The notes under the pieces were generated by a model. That model did no database searches and was not told the DNA's origin. It saw nothing but the letters and a program-made list of their open reading frames with translations. Made by a program: the position numbers and the translations under genes. Positions 26,464 to 39,985 of a stretch of DNA of 64,000 nucleotides are shown piece after piece; within the stretch, counting starts at the first letter, position 1; each line of letters begins with the position of its first letter. The stretch comes from Acridotheres tristis (Eukaryota; Chordata; Aves; Passeriformes; Sturnidae). The stretch is from the NCBI GenBank assembly GCA_037013685.1, contig CM072890.1, positions 11,547,043 to 11,611,042 of the forward strand. Direction: 5' to 3'.

Positions 26464-29250
26464 AGATTTACATTTAAATGAACCTCCCCATCAGCAGGAG
26501 TTCTGTGGTTAATTCTGGGTGCACGGGCAGGGGGGTAGATGGAGGCCAGCTGGGAAAACCACTGTGACTTTTACCTTTAGGGCCAGGTTTTGTGGAGAAC
26601 CTCTCCTTTGGTTTTTGGGGTCAGGCAGGTACCCTGCAGTGTGCTGGGCTGGGGGAAACCATCACCCAAGGGCAGCATTTGATGTCTGTACCACAGTGGA
26701 GGCTTTCAGGCTTTCCCTGCTCCGCTTCTGCAGAGGAAACATTTCCCTGAGCCCACATTTGTGCCTGCTGAGTTTCCATGAGGTTCATCTTGAGAAAGCT
26801 GAGCCATTTCCACACAAGAATTCCCAGCCCTTTCCCTGCACTTCAGGCTGAAGGGAAGATTGCAGAGTGAACTCTCCCTCCTTGTCTCCACGTATTTTGA
26901 CTGTTTTTAATCAGAGGCATCGTGAGTTAGAGACAGAGAAATTGTACCTGGAATATGGGACTGCTCCGGGGAAGAGAGCTGGTTTTCAATTAACCAAAAA
27001 CTCAAATGGAAAATGTTTTGCAGGGATTTTTCAGGGAGTGATTCAGAGACCAGCCTAATGGACTTTGGTTTGTAAATCCAAATGGAGATCAATTAACCAG
27101 GCTTTACTTTGCAGCAGGGATTAGAATACACACACACACCTCTTCAAGCCAATTGCTCCAAGCCAATTAACGTCATATTCTACTGAAAAACAAATCCAAG
27201 GAGCTCAGAACATAAAATGCAAAATACTTATTTATATTACAGACACCTGGGGAAAAGGGACTAGCAAAATGAATCCCTCATGAAGACTGGGAGAGAGACT
27301 TCATGTGAGTTTTTTAGATCCACAAACACATCAGGAAGTTTGGTTCCTCACCTCTGAATGTTCACGCTACCTACCTCAAATTAGGATCTCTGAATTTATT
27401 GATATATATTTGTGCATTTTGGCAGTGATACAGTTTAAGAAGAGATGATAAGGGGTAAAAACACACAGCAGCTGATGCAAAAATGTGAAAACCAGATGAA
27501 TGAAATAGGTATTAGTAAAGAAGTGGAAGAAACCAAGAGAAATGGTTTCAATATATTACTTAGAGGTGTTTTCTTTTACTTCTTCCATTATTTCCCATTA
27601 TGAGATGCATTTGATATTTTTCCACTCTCTCACCAAGTATATACCCACTATACCCACTTAATAATTAAACTACCACTTTTTAAATTTCTCCAGTGTCTCC
27701 AACAAGTTTTCAATTTATTCCACTTGATAAACTGAGGTTTTTTCCTACATCTGCTTCTTCCCGTTCTGCTTGCACTCTCCTAACAAATTCGCTTTGGTTT
27801 TGAATATATTTAAGTGTTCTTTTAGTTCATATGAATGCTTTAGACTCATTTTGACACACCATTGAGAACACTTAAATTTGTTGTAGCTATACTTTAATTC
27901 CTCTCTTCATTGTTTGTTAACACAATAAAACAGTGTTTGACAGAAAAGAATATGTTTTAATTTACATTTACTGCTGCTGTCTTCCTAATAACCACATTGT
28001 TAAGGTCCCACTTACTGTAATTACTTGACATCGTTTCAAGAAGTGTCATGGTCCAAAGAGTGGTTTTTCTAATAAAGTGAAGTTTTTCAGTCTATCTAAT
28101 ATCCAGGTTGTGTCTAAAAGAATCCTGTATCGCACAGTTTGAAGTGAAAATCAAACACAAATTTGTTGTTCTCATACTAGGATAAACATTTTTGAAAAAT
28201 GAGACATATTAAAAAAATAATAAAAAAACCCCCCAAAAAACTGAGTGGCCACTTAAAAATTTCAAAATAAATTTTTAAAAAGTCAATTTTAAAAGCAGTC
28301 ACACTTAGATTTTTCTATTGTGACATGGAAAACGAAGAACATATTCCTTGGATGAGCACTCACCACATTCCCTCTTCCCTGTGAGAAGGAAAGCACTTTG
28401 TCAAAACCTGTGAATGATCACTGTGAACAGGGGAAATATTCCTGTTCTCCACGTGGCAGAGCACTGGAATCTCATTGAAATAGCAGCAGATTGTACCCCG
28501 TGCAGGCTGGGGACTGAGTTTTCCTAAAAACCACGTTCCTGTCAGGAGCAGGGGCTGCCCTCTGCATCAAACCTTCATCTTTTCTCTGGCTGAGTCAGGA
28601 TCAGCTGATTAATTCCTGCTGCACCAATTAATTTAATATCTCCCAGGCTTTCTGAAGAACAATTGGCTTTGGCCTGCCTCCTCTCAGTTTAACCTGAGGT
28701 CTGTGGGCTTTATTTGGCTCAAAATCACACTGTGGATCTCAGCTACTGCCTGTATCATGGGCAGGTTTATCCCTGCCGAGTCAGACTGAAGAGAGTGCTG
28801 CTAAAAATCAGCGTTTTCTGACTCCCCCGTGGTGTTACAGACATGCAGGCAGGCTGAGGACAGAGCAGTACAAGTTTTACAGAGAGGAAGGTGAGATGCA
28901 GTTGTCCCAGCATCCCACCCAGCACAGGAGCTGCCCTCTTCCATGGCAATTACAAGTCTGGAGGCTTTGAAGGCTCTGTCACTTCCAGGCTGGTGTGTCA
29001 GAAAACTGAAGAGTGGTTTCAAACCTGAGCTAAGGAACATCCATCCTAAACACCACCATGGATTTAGGTATTTAGCAGAAGTCAACAGAACACTCTGGAG
29101 CAGCTGAAGCACTGGCTGCAGGAACAGGAGCACAGGGAGTGTGTGTGACCATGGATTCATGTATCAGGACAGACAGAAATGACCCTTTATTTGGAATCTT
29201 CCCTAAATTACACTCAAATGCTCAAGACCAAGAATGCTGGATGCAGAAGC
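26464..29250. other. Intronic DNA with GC-richer patches
   Basis: 26500-26880 and 28440-28960 are GC-richer but CpG-poor and give short open frames on both strands, without splice or family support. They may be old, unrecognisable repeats. A short CA run lies near 27128-27139. The remainder is AT-rich intron. Confidence 0.45.
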
Positions 29251-29251
29251 A

Positions 29252-29276
29252 CCACAGAATCACAGAATTCCTACAG
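29252..29276 (-). mobile_element. Tiny CR1 3'-terminal remnant
   Basis: CACAGAATCACAGAATTCC matches the antisense of the CR1 terminal 8-bp repeats. Only about 25 bp remain, so this could be chance, but the same motif begins the clearer CR1 piece at 42083. Confidence 0.45.
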
Positions 29277-29689
29277 AATGAGTGAAAAGAGGAAATGTAA
29301 CTTGTTTTTATAAGGTACTCACGTACATTGGAATGTTAAAATTTCTTAAACATCACTGAGCTGTTTCAGTTTCAGTAAATGAACTGTTAGATTAATTCTT
29401 GATGTCACTGCTGAATCAGCCAAAAAAAATCTGAATTACATCTAGCTCGTGGACTCAAACAAGAATAACACATTGGAATTATTATATTTTAAAAATTGGT
29501 TTATATGTTCAAAATTAGGAAAGAAAAACTTTGATTAAGACTTTTAAAAACAAACAAAAAGCTGGAAAAAAGCTTTTTAAAAATCATTATATGCCTCCCT
29601 ATTAAAATGCTTATTTAAGCTTTCCTCTGCCAGTTACTATTGTCAAAATATACAGCAGTAGTTAATAAGACAAGACTAGACTTAACTAT

Positions 29690-30080
29690 TGGCTTTCACA
29701 ATAAAACACGAAGATAAAAATGAGGCTTGGTGTAATTTATACGAGAGAAAATGATGTACTAAAAGCAAGACACTAAATCAATTTTAAACACCAAACACAA
29801 TTTATGTCTGACTTTAAAACTCATCCTCCAAACATTAATCTAGACAAAGGCTAGAAACTGAATGAGGCTTAATTTGTGAAACTGATACCTTTCATCATAA
29901 CCTTTAGCTGAAAAGGTCATTAGATATATTATATCTAAGTGAGCAGCTTATCCCTGCTTCATTACTGATAATTAAGGCAAGTAATATTTTCTTGACAGTA
30001 ATGTGTCCAGTAAGAGATATCGTCTAGTTTGCATAAACCAGACATTAATTACCAGAGTAGTATCAGAGATAAAAAAAAAT
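29690..30080. promoter_or_regulatory. Candidate conserved non-coding block with palindrome
   Basis: A repeat-free AT-rich stretch with many homeodomain-type cores (GATAATTAAGG near 29970, ACATTAATTACC near 30042) and a 19-bp hairpin palindrome TTAGATATA-T-TATATCTAA at 29920-29938. The sequence GTCTAGTTTGCATAAACCAG near 30023 contains a TTTGCATA POU-like site. Enhancer function for PAX6 is inferred from the locus only. Confidence 0.35.
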
Positions 30081-30229
30081 TAAGTACCTGTGTAACATAA
30101 TTTCATTATTTTTTCTTCATTTCCTTAAAGAATTAGCAGGCTCAGAAACATAATGAGCATATTAAGAAATCCATTTTCAAGCATTTATTAAAATCCTTAT
30201 TGCACATTACAAAAATATATTTTTGCACT

Positions 30230-30620
30230 TACATAAACAGAAGTGAAGGCATCTTGAAATCCACACATTATTTAGATATTTTGTCATCTCGCTTTACAGG
30301 GCGACATGCAATGGTGAAGTGCAGTTATCAAATAACAGGTTCATTTTTGGACTTCATTTCAATGTGAAGGCTTTCATACAGATGCAATCACAAATGAGTC
30401 CAAGACCTCTGATCTGCAACTCCAACTCATGCAAAGGCTGTTTCACCTCATTTGCATAAATGGTAGTTTTGCTGCTCTGCAGAACAGCACAAGGATCAAG
30501 TGTCCATGTGAGAATGACAGCGTTGTCCCTCAGATCATTATCTGGGCAACAGCTCTCATTTCTCAGGAGAAACGACTCTCAAGGGTTTTAAAAGCTGTAA
30601 TGCACAGTGTTTAACAAATA
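30230..30620. promoter_or_regulatory. Candidate conserved non-coding block with POU octamer
   Basis: A moderate-GC, repeat-free stretch with isolated CpGs (TCTCGCTTTACAGGGCGAC near 30287) and a perfect octamer ATTTGCAT at 30450-30457. Further sites include TTTGGACTTC and TTATCAAATAACAG. The plus strand is open for 61 codons from 30429 but has no family resemblance. I read the block as an enhancer candidate. Confidence 0.35.
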
Positions 30621-32806
30621 GAAGAAAGAAAGATGAATTACCTGTAATGCCTCACCCTCAAGGTATGTTATTTACCAAAATCCACTCTATGACAACCTAG
30701 ACAAATGTTACCCAGAGAGATTTTACCTCTTAGTCATGGCAAAATCCATAAATGCTGCTTTCATGCATGCCCTGCAGAAACCATAGAAGTGGTACCTTAT
30801 CCTTTTCTCCCTTCAAGTCCTTTCCCCATGAGCATTTGCATTTTGGGAGCTGCAGGGAGCATTTCTCACAAAGCATCATTAATTTAGAAGAGAACCCCCG
30901 CTGGACAGAGAACTGCTGTACTAAAACCTGCTCCCTACCAGACAGGAGGAAACTGTGGTGGTCTCCGAAGAACATTCCCTGGGCCTTCTAGGGAAAAGAC
31001 AGCCCATCATCAAAGGTGGAATGAGGAGTAGGAGAAAGGTTGTCACAGCTATGGATATCAGCTCTGACTCCCTGCAGCTTGGATGGACACACTCAGAACC
31101 AGCCAGAGGAGCACCTCTCATGTTATCTGTGCACATTATTCTGAAACTGTTACTGCATTCAGTTGACTGACAATGTGTTATCACCACGATCGTTTGTCAG
31201 ACACAGACCTTAGACACTGGAAAGTTAATTAAAGATCTGTTTTGTGATAACCACCTAATGAGGAACCAGCATGAAAGCTAAATTAAGGCAAAATGGGTGA
31301 GTATCTGGAAAAGACAAGAAATCTTTCAGCAGTAATTGAAACTATTCAAATTCTGATCTAGTCTATATTTGAAATTTGTGTTATGCAAAATGACCATTTT
31401 GCATTGGGACACAAAGTCATTATTGAGTTAAAGGAAATGCAAGGGAAGTGAGAGCAATGCCCATGCCCGTATGTGCTGTCCCCCTTAGCCCTGAGGCACG
31501 ACCATCTGCAGTTGTAATCAATGTTTTTTTCCTCCTTCCCCAGGGCAAAGACCAAAAAATAGTAGTGAGATAAAGTTGTGTGAACTCGCTGGGGGCTTGA
31601 GGGAGTACACGGAGCTGCAACTCCAGGCTGCAGCCCTGTGTTCATGTGACACCAAGTGCCATAACAGCCACAGCACCGTGGATGCACAGAGAGCTCAGGC
31701 TCAGGCTCTGGGAGCACCACACACTTCACACGGCTCAGATTCTGGGCACAGCTCAATTTTCCCAAGAGAAAAGTAACCAAAGTGATTTTATTTAAAGAGG
31801 AAATTCACTTAACCTGGAAAACACTGCCACTTCAAGCCAAAATAAAGCTACTGATGCTCTCACTGAAAATTGGCCACATTCATCTGTGCAATCCTGCCAG
31901 ACTTGTGACAGCAGCATCCAAAACTGCATTTTCCATGGCAGATGGCCAGAATGTTTCTGCTTTTCTTTTGGATCAATAGCTGGTCTTGGCCTGGGCACCT
32001 GTGGGCTACAGGTGAGGCAGGAACCAGCCCAGGCAGTGCCCATGGGCAGCAGGAGCTGGAGCCAAGCCCACGCTGCTCTTTGCTCCAACACTTAACTCCT
32101 CACAGGGCTTTAACATCCCAAGGACCAGAAATAAACCACAAGTGACCACAACTGTTAATATGCTATTTTAACATCTCCTTTGATGGAAAATGTCCTCATT
32201 CTTCCCAGTCTCTGGGGTAGAACTAGTGATGGCACCTGGCAGATACAACAACTGAGGTTATTTTTACTCTAAATATGCAGAATTCAGGCCTGAAGAAGTT
32301 GCTGATTAGCCTACAGACTCTTTCTAAATTAGAACTGAAATTCTTTAACATCACAACAGTACTGCTGAGTTAGTGACATGTAAAACATTGCTCATTGGTG
32401 TCAGTATTTGTAGGATTATGGCATATGATACTGCAGATGGCTATTTATTTATAAAGTGTAGCACTGTTTCAGTAATGAATTATTCATATGTGGCATAATA
32501 TTGACAAAAACCTCTCGCATGTATATCCTGAAACATTTGCTGTTTTCAGTGCTATTACAAACAATGACTTCTTCCATCTGGTTTTACACTGCATTTTGGT
32601 TAAAAATTATCTGAGTAAAAACATACAAAAGAATCAGTATTCTTTAATGGGTAATCACATAAAAAATTATTAATATCTCCTATAAACCAGCAAAGGAATT
32701 GTTTTCTTAACTGTTATTTCCCATTTTGCAATAGCTAAGTTTTCAGAGAGTGAATTTCTAATCTTTGACTTTACAAGTTCTGGATGTAATTTGATTGTGG
32801 GATCTC

Positions 32807-32895
32807 TATTTTCCTTTTTGATAGAAGAATGAAAATGAGGTCCAAATTACTAAACTAAAATAACCAATTTCATTTATAAACAAAGCTACTTAAAT
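32807..32895 (+). repeat. Left arm of an 89-bp inverted repeat
   Basis: The reverse complement of 34473-34561 matches this stretch without gaps at 83 of 89 positions by hand count. It starts TATTTTCCTTTTTGATAGAA and ends CAAAGCTACTTAAAT. Weaker similarity may continue to about 32936 (TTACAAAGTCTA against TTACAAAAGTCTA). I do not recognise a repeat family. Confidence 0.95.
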
Positions 32896-33689
32896 CTTTT
32901 CAAAAGACAGAAAATTACAAAAAATTACAAAGTCTAGGTTTTCTGTCCCACTGAATATACACTGAATATACAATATACAGTGAAATGCATTGTTGCATGA
33001 ATTTCATTGTGAACATTGATTAACCTCTCCTAAGTAAGTTTTATCACTGTCATTGAGATAGCAATGCAAATATCAGGAATTTTCATTTAAATATCAAGTT
33101 CACAAGAAACTTCTAATTGTAAACTGACTCTGGAAAAGTTCTGAATCTGGTCTGCTTAACAAAATAATTTTTTTTGTAATGTATACAGATTGTTCATTTT
33201 TTATCCTGATAATGTGCTTAATGTGATAATTTCCTATTATTCCAGCAGACAGAGTAACTTGTTATTTTTAGTAATATTTCATTGTTCCTAATTCCATCGA
33301 TTGCTTTTTAATTTGGCAGTTACTATGACACTTGTTTTTCTCAGAGTGTCAGTAACAGACATAATGGAATATTTTTTCAAATAAGAAATGTAATGCTGGA
33401 AACTTTTGAGAACCTCACTGTAGATCAAAGGTGTAAACTTTTGCTGACAACTCTTCCTAATAAGTCTTTGCTTTTCACAGCTTGCCTCAGTTTGAGAGGC
33501 AAAAATTAGCATTTACTGCTTAAAATGCTACCACGACATCTTCAGCCTCTCAAATCCGAATTCAGAAAGGTTAAAATCCAAATTTAATTTATTAGCAACC
33601 TGGGGAAAGAGCCCCCAAATCTTTATAACTTTATAATAGAAATCTTTATAACTGCACTGTTGGCAGTTATAAAACTAAATCTGCAGTTG

Positions 33690-34340
33690 CATAATTATTT
33701 CAGTGTTAATTTGAGTGGAAAACAGATTGAACTACTCTGGATGACTTTACAAAGAACGACAAGAGACGGAATCAGATTTTGGATTTAAAGGTATTTGAAG
33801 AAAGGCACACTATTTTTCTCTATTGTTCACTTAAAACATTCGACTTAAGATGTGTTTTGAGCACTTGGGAACAACGTTCAGACTCCTTGAGGATGTTTAG
33901 AGTGGGTTTCTTCCAACAGAATGTGCTCTCCTGGTGTCCCACCCGTCCCCTGTGACAGACAGGAGCAGTGCAGGGACCACACAAACCCCACAGCTCTTCT
34001 GCACTTTCAGGCCATGGACTCCAAAACCACGTCGTCATTTGAAGGTTTTGACAAATGGAAAAATCATGTTTAAAATTCTGACATCAAAACGTGCAATTTC
34101 ATGCTCCATCTATACAACATCCCTTTCGATGTAAATACACACGGAAGCAAACACCGTTTGACATTTTCCCCCTTAAGTTCAGTACGACGCATTTTCTCGG
34201 ATTAATTACCCAGAGAAAAAAAAAAATCCAGTCCAAAAAAATTGCAACAGCTCTTTAAAATGATGGACTTGGGACCTACATTCCATATTCACAGTATTAA
34301 TTACACACTAGCAGCTTGGTCATCTTCATTACCTTATTAT
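33690..34340. promoter_or_regulatory. Candidate conserved non-coding block between the inverted arms
   Basis: The spacer of the inverted repeat contains a repeat-free stretch with isolated CpGs (TTTCGATGTAAATACACACG, CAGTACGACGCATTTTC) and a composite homeodomain site TCGGATTAATTACC at 34197-34210, which joins an OTX-type GGATTA to a paired-class TAATTA core. ACAGTATTAATTACAC follows near 34291. This is a plausible enhancer, untested. Confidence 0.35.
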
Positions 34341-34472
34341 GAATTTCTTCTTCTTAGGCACACACAGTTTTTACAAATAGCAGTATCATATGGGCATGGG
34401 TAAAAATGCTGCTAGTTAGACTTTTGTAACCTGTTATTGAAATGCAAAATTTGGAGTTAAGTTGTGTGAGAA

Positions 34473-34561
34473 ATTTAAGTAGCTTTGTTTATAAATGAAA
34501 TTATTTCTTTTAGTTTAGTAATTTGGACCTCAGTTCCATTATTCTATCAAAAAGGAAAATA
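34473..34561 (-). repeat. Right arm of an 89-bp inverted repeat
   Basis: Partner of 32807-32895 in inverted orientation, with 1,577 bp between the arms. The six mismatches cluster in two short spots, around GAATGAAAAT/TAATGGAACT and TAACCA/GAAATA. The core GAGGTCCAAATTACTAAACT is identical in both copies. Confidence 0.95.
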
Positions 34562-35078
34562 TTCATGATGTTCACAAAGTCTTGCCTTATCATCTTGTGT
34601 GCGTCTTCACTAAGATAACCGTACTTTATTTATTTGATTTATCGTTTGTTTATTCATTTATCTTATCAGTTACACTTGCTAGCATAGTAAAAAACAGTTT
34701 TTAGTTTTTTGGAGAAGTGTTTCAGAAACTGTTAAAAATGCTGAAATATAGTAAAATTTTATATTACTCAGGAATAATTTTGCTTTTAGTTTGACACAAA
34801 TTCATTTCTGAATTAGTTTCACAGGTCAGACAGTCTCCTTGTCAGGATGTGTTCCAGGTTGGTATCAGTCACTCTGTAAATGAAGAAGTTTAGCTGCTGT
34901 TCTTTTTTGCTGTTTACCTCCTACACTGCAGATAAAAAAATAGGGAAGGAATTGGCACAGAATTCAATATGGAAATTTCTTGTTCACCTGATGTGTAATT
35001 GAAAAACGGCAATTTTTATGAATGAAGTCTCCAAACCCAACCAGTTTAGTATGAGCATTAATGCCTAAGCTCTCGCTC

Positions 35079-35095
35079 TTTTTTTTTTTTTTTTT
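35079..35095. repeat. Poly-T tract
   Basis: Seventeen uninterrupted T followed by a C/T-rich run (TTCTTCTTTTC). No adjoining retroposon was identified. Confidence 0.9.
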
Positions 35096-38000
35096 CTTCT
35101 TTTCTACAACATTTGTGAGGCTGTGCAATAACACTCATGTGGAACAGCTGCACTGCCACAATGGGCTGCAGACGTTTTTACTGTCCTAATAATCCACATA
35201 TTAAAGAGTCCCTAAATAGTCATTGATGCGACAGACCATAACAACTCCCTTGGAGCTGCTGCAGTTTATCAGGTCAGTGATCTGCATACTGAGCATTCCC
35301 CAGGTACTCATTGACAGGTAGCATCTCACATACACTTGTACTCCAATAATAATTGCTTCAAAGGAACTGTTAAATCCCAGTCGAAAGCACAAATTAATTT
35401 AAAACCACTGAGACAGCACTTTGTTTTTCCTACAGATCTGACAAATCTGGACAAATTCACTAGACAAACCAAGACATCTGAGCACAACAAGCATCCTCCC
35501 ATGTTATGGCTATTTGCATTGTCTTAAAAATACAGCCCACCTTGTCCTCAATGAATTACAATCTAGGCAAGGATTACTAAAAACTGTCCTTGCCACTGTT
35601 AGAAAAAAAAATGAATTAAAAACCTATTATAGAGTATATAATCTTAACTGAACACCTAATTTGTTTTTGTCCATGTCCTAACTTTCTTTCTCTGTGTAGT
35701 GTTTTCTTCTGTCCTCAACTCTTCAGTAAAAATCACCAAACCCCTTATTTTTTCCTTTCTCTTTCCTTCCATACTCCAACAAGTGTTTAGCCTTGTCAGC
35801 TCAGATTCCTTGAATTTCTTACTCTATTGCTACCTCTCACTACATTTAGAGTCTGCAGATTAGAGGAAAAACTAGAACAGCCTAAAAACCTTTTCACCCC
35901 AAAGAACCTGTGGTGATTTACCTTCTCCACCCACTGCATCAGGCAATGACAAGTGAGTCACACTCTGGACAACTTTCTGCCTTCATCTGAGTTTCAGACA
36001 AAGCTGAGCATGAAAGTGTTCATGCAGGCTACCAAAGAGAGTGAATGGCCACGTGGAAACTGCCTGCAGTGAGAACACAGCTCCTCTAAAGGCAGAAATC
36101 CAGAAGAAAAGGCTGATCCACAGTGTTGAACTAGAATGCCTTGGAATCCATGCCCAAGGTGAACTTCAGCCTGATAAAGCAATCCTCTGCCAGCAGGTAC
36201 AGGCTGCTCTGTGGAATTCTTCAGGCCTCAGTCTGAAATTCCTGCTAGCTCTTACATCATTTGCTCCACAGGACCCTGAAATCATGCACTTCAAGTGTCA
36301 TTTATAGTCCAATCAAGACACAAATCAACTGCATTGCTAGTTTATGTCACTTGCTTTTTCTGAGTCATTTATGTCATGGCTAGCAGGACACACAGATCCA
36401 GCTGACACTGGCTGCTGTGTGTTTGGGAAAGCATGCTTCATGAAAGCTGTACTTCCAGATCAGATGAGACCTCAATCAAATTTCCATTAACAGTCAGGGT
36501 AGATGCAGTATTCTTGCACAGAACCCAACAGCTCAAAGCTGATAGTCAGAACAAGGAACCAAGTTCCAAACTTTGGAACCTTGTTCCAAAACAAGAAGTG
36601 GAAGCATCAAAAATCCCTGAAGAGATCCATGACTTACATAATACTGACCCTGATAAGAGATACAAAGAGATATAATTCAAGAGATAATATGATAGCTCAT
36701 AATAGTGTAACTCTAGCACTTAGACACTGCAAACTCAGACTGTGACAGTTCATTTCTCAAAAGTCAAATAGCATCATAAAAATGAAGAAGAAATCAATAC
36801 TTCCTGTAGAACACTCCTAATAGGTAACCTTTCTTCTTGGTCTATATAGTTTGTTTCTATTACCAAGACCTGAATTATTTCTCTCCAGTCTTTTTCTTTA
36901 TCATCTTGATAAATCCAGACATATTCTAAACATTACTGCAAAGATTATTTTTCTAGTCCAGTGCTTTGGTTAGTAACACCAATGTCATTCTAGCCCTTAA
37001 TTATCCCATTTTTTACTGCTGAAGCAAACACAAAGCACATATCTTAGTTTTCAAGTTCCTTGCAATTTAACATCACTTGAAATACCTTAAACAGCAGCAT
37101 ACCTACCCTATATATGAGAAATCTCTCTCATTTTCTCTTCTTAAGTTTGGGATGCTTTGCATATGAAAATTCCCAAAATGTCTCATTACACTCTTTCAAA
37201 AATTCCTCAAAAATTTCCTCTTCTATCAAAATGTTTTGTATCACAGAACATATATGCTGAACTAATCTAAGACTTAGCTTATGTTGATGAAATCCTAACA
37301 CAGCAAATCACTGACTTTTGTGTGTTGTGAAGATAAGGATTGGCAGTGTTAGCTCGAAAAGCTCTCCCAGCCTCCTCCTAGTGAAGCTGTAAAATATTAT
37401 TCTTGAGGCAGCCAAAGGATGGGAGACAGGCTCAGGGTATGTTTATGTGTATGTGTACCTCTCTCCACAGTATAATTAATTTTCTTTGCACAGTCTCACC
37501 TGTAGTAGCAATCAGGGTCAAAAGACACAACTTGTAAAACTCTTCTCCAGCTTCTCTCCTAACCTTGACTTTCATTTCCCTTTTCCTCTTCTCTTTGCAG
37601 AAGAAACAGGAGAAAATGCAAGCGTTTTTCTCTTCACGTACATCTCAGTTACACAAGAAGTTTTTGATTGCTGCAGGACTTGGCAAAGATAAAGAAGGCA
37701 ACCATGTAAAGGAAAAAAATTGAAGGTTCCTGAAGAGCTGCTGGAAGAGGAGGTAGTCTAAGGAAAATGGCATTTTACAGAAAGAAAAGAAAGGGGGAGA
37801 GACACTGGAAGAGTTAGATCAGGAACAAACCTTCGTCCAGCTAAGACAGCCAGGGTTTGATGATAGACTTAGGAGAACAAATGAACCTGGTTCATTCAAC
37901 AAAGCACCAGATCACCCTTGCAACTGATGAGAAGGAACTTGACTGCAAAGGAAAAAGGGGAGCACTAACAGTGAGATGTGCTCATTGTTTGTATGGTTAT

Positions 38001-39908
38001 TTAGATCCTGCCATGGCTGGGACACCAAAAACCTGAATATTTCTGCAAGGAAGGTGGAAGAAATGGGGACAGAGATGTGGCAAACAGCTGTTTCTTTTGT
38101 GACACTGAAGCCTGCAGAGGTTACCTAGAACAGAGGCTAGACAGAGTTAAAGGATAAGGGTAGGCATTTATTGGAAGGCCTTCAAAGGGTACACCTTGGG
38201 CACTGCAGGCACTACTCAGCCAAGTGGTTCAGAGCCCTTTTGCATTTATGAAACACCCCAGACCAGGTCCAGCAGACTCAGCAGACACACATCACTCCAC
38301 AGACAGTGTCCCCATGCAGAGGTCACCAGCTGCACAATAAATGGAAACACACAGAATGCTCCAGGTGGGTGTGTGTGGTGTCTGTGAACAGCAGAGCTTC
38401 ACAAATGCCAATAACTGCTTTTAGAATGGAAGTGTCTGAGTACAGGAGTTGAAACTAGGTTTGCACACCTGGTACCTGCTGTCATTTACAGGACACTGTG
38501 TATCACTGGTATGTTTTGATGGAATGAGGACAGAAAGGAAAGCCAGTCCCTGTGCCCCCAGTCTGAAACCTTCCCTGGTGCAGGCATGGTCTTACAACTA
38601 CTTGGGCCATCCTTGCCCTAACACATTTGAGAGCCCAGACATCAGAGAGCACCCCTTGACTGCTCACCCTTGGCTCTAAGCTCTCCTGTACAGGCACTAT
38701 GCTGACTGCTCCTCATCCATCAGCCTCCTTCCTAAGGAGGAGGAAGGCTAATTCAAAGAACAATTGCTGCTTGCCAGTACATTAGGAAAAACTTCTGGAA
38801 TTACAAATCCAACAACAATAGTCTTGACTCACCATGGAATGAATGTATCTCTGATGACACACAGAAACGTGTGTTCCGTGTATCAAAAGACAGCAAAAAT
38901 CCTCTTAAAAAAGGAGGACAGAGATGCTAAAATCAACATTCTGGATATGAACTCACAAATGAATCATAAATTCAAGGTGGGCCAACTTCTTTCTGATGTG
39001 GACAGAGAGACTCTTACAGGCAGAATACTTGTCTCTTAGGTCTGTTTCCTGCCTTCCACTGACAATGGGTTTGTGTTCTTCTAAAGCAGTTTTATGGAAC
39101 CAGGATGCCTAAAGGACATGGGCACTGTGTAACAACAGAGAGACAAAATTAACTAAGTAAGTAATGGTGACAGTGTCCATAAGTCAACTGTCTTACATAA
39201 TCTGCAGCGAGATTTGATGGTACTAAGCAGACCTCTCTCCAAAATAAGTGCTAAAGCAGCACAAGACTGAGGGTGAACAATCCAGAAATAAGAAATTACT
39301 CACAGACTTGTGCTGAAAGGAGGAAAGGCAGCGTGATGAAACACCTGAATCAGTAGTAGTATCAATAAAAGTGGTTGGATTGATATGTTTTTTCTGTTCT
39401 GTGTGATTGAAGCCAGTTCTTTGAATATTCATGAGGAACAGGTTTCAGTTTGTGCAAAAGCTTTTTTGTGTCTTTGTGGCTCTGTGAAGAATCAAAGACA
39501 TCTAAGTATAAGCCTAGAATTTTTAATGTTATGTGCAACTTTCATCAACTGTAGCTAAACGAAACAATTCATCAAACAGTAGTTTTCCAACCAGAGATTG
39601 CATTTCTTTTGGCAAATCAACACTATTAAGTCACAAGGACTCTCTGTTGCCAAGGAATTCAGAAAATAGTCAGTGGCAGTGCCCACAGCATTTGAAGCAG
39701 CCTGACCTGAAGTTCTGTTTGTCAGCTGAACTGCCATGCCAGAGGACAGAGAATCCTCCTTTGAATCTCCAGGACATGAGCCTGACTATCAGGCTTTCTT
39801 TTGTTAATGAGTTCATATTAATAGCCAGCCAAGAGTTTGGTTGCTAATCAAGTGCAGCAGGCACTAATCCAGCTGCTGAAGGCATTGCAGTATTAGGTGT
39901 CTTGGTCT

Positions 39909-39985
39909 GAATCATTGAATCATTGAATGGTTTGGGTTGGAAGGGACCTCTGGAGAGGATCTAGTCCAGTCTCCAAGGAGAGCAA
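39909..39985 (-). mobile_element. CR1 3' end fragment
   Basis: Reads GAATCATTGAATCATTGAA then GGTTTGGGTTGGAAGGGACC and CTGGAGAGGATCTAGTCCAG, the standard antisense view of an avian CR1 3' end including its terminal 8-bp repeats. It is truncated within about 80 bp and inserted on the minus strand. Confidence 0.93.

Noticed and set aside
31358..31780. 140-codon minus-strand frame
   Set aside because: No domain, low-complexity free but family-less, no acceptor/donor pair, and a different plus-strand frame is open across the same patch. It fits chance in GC-richer intron.
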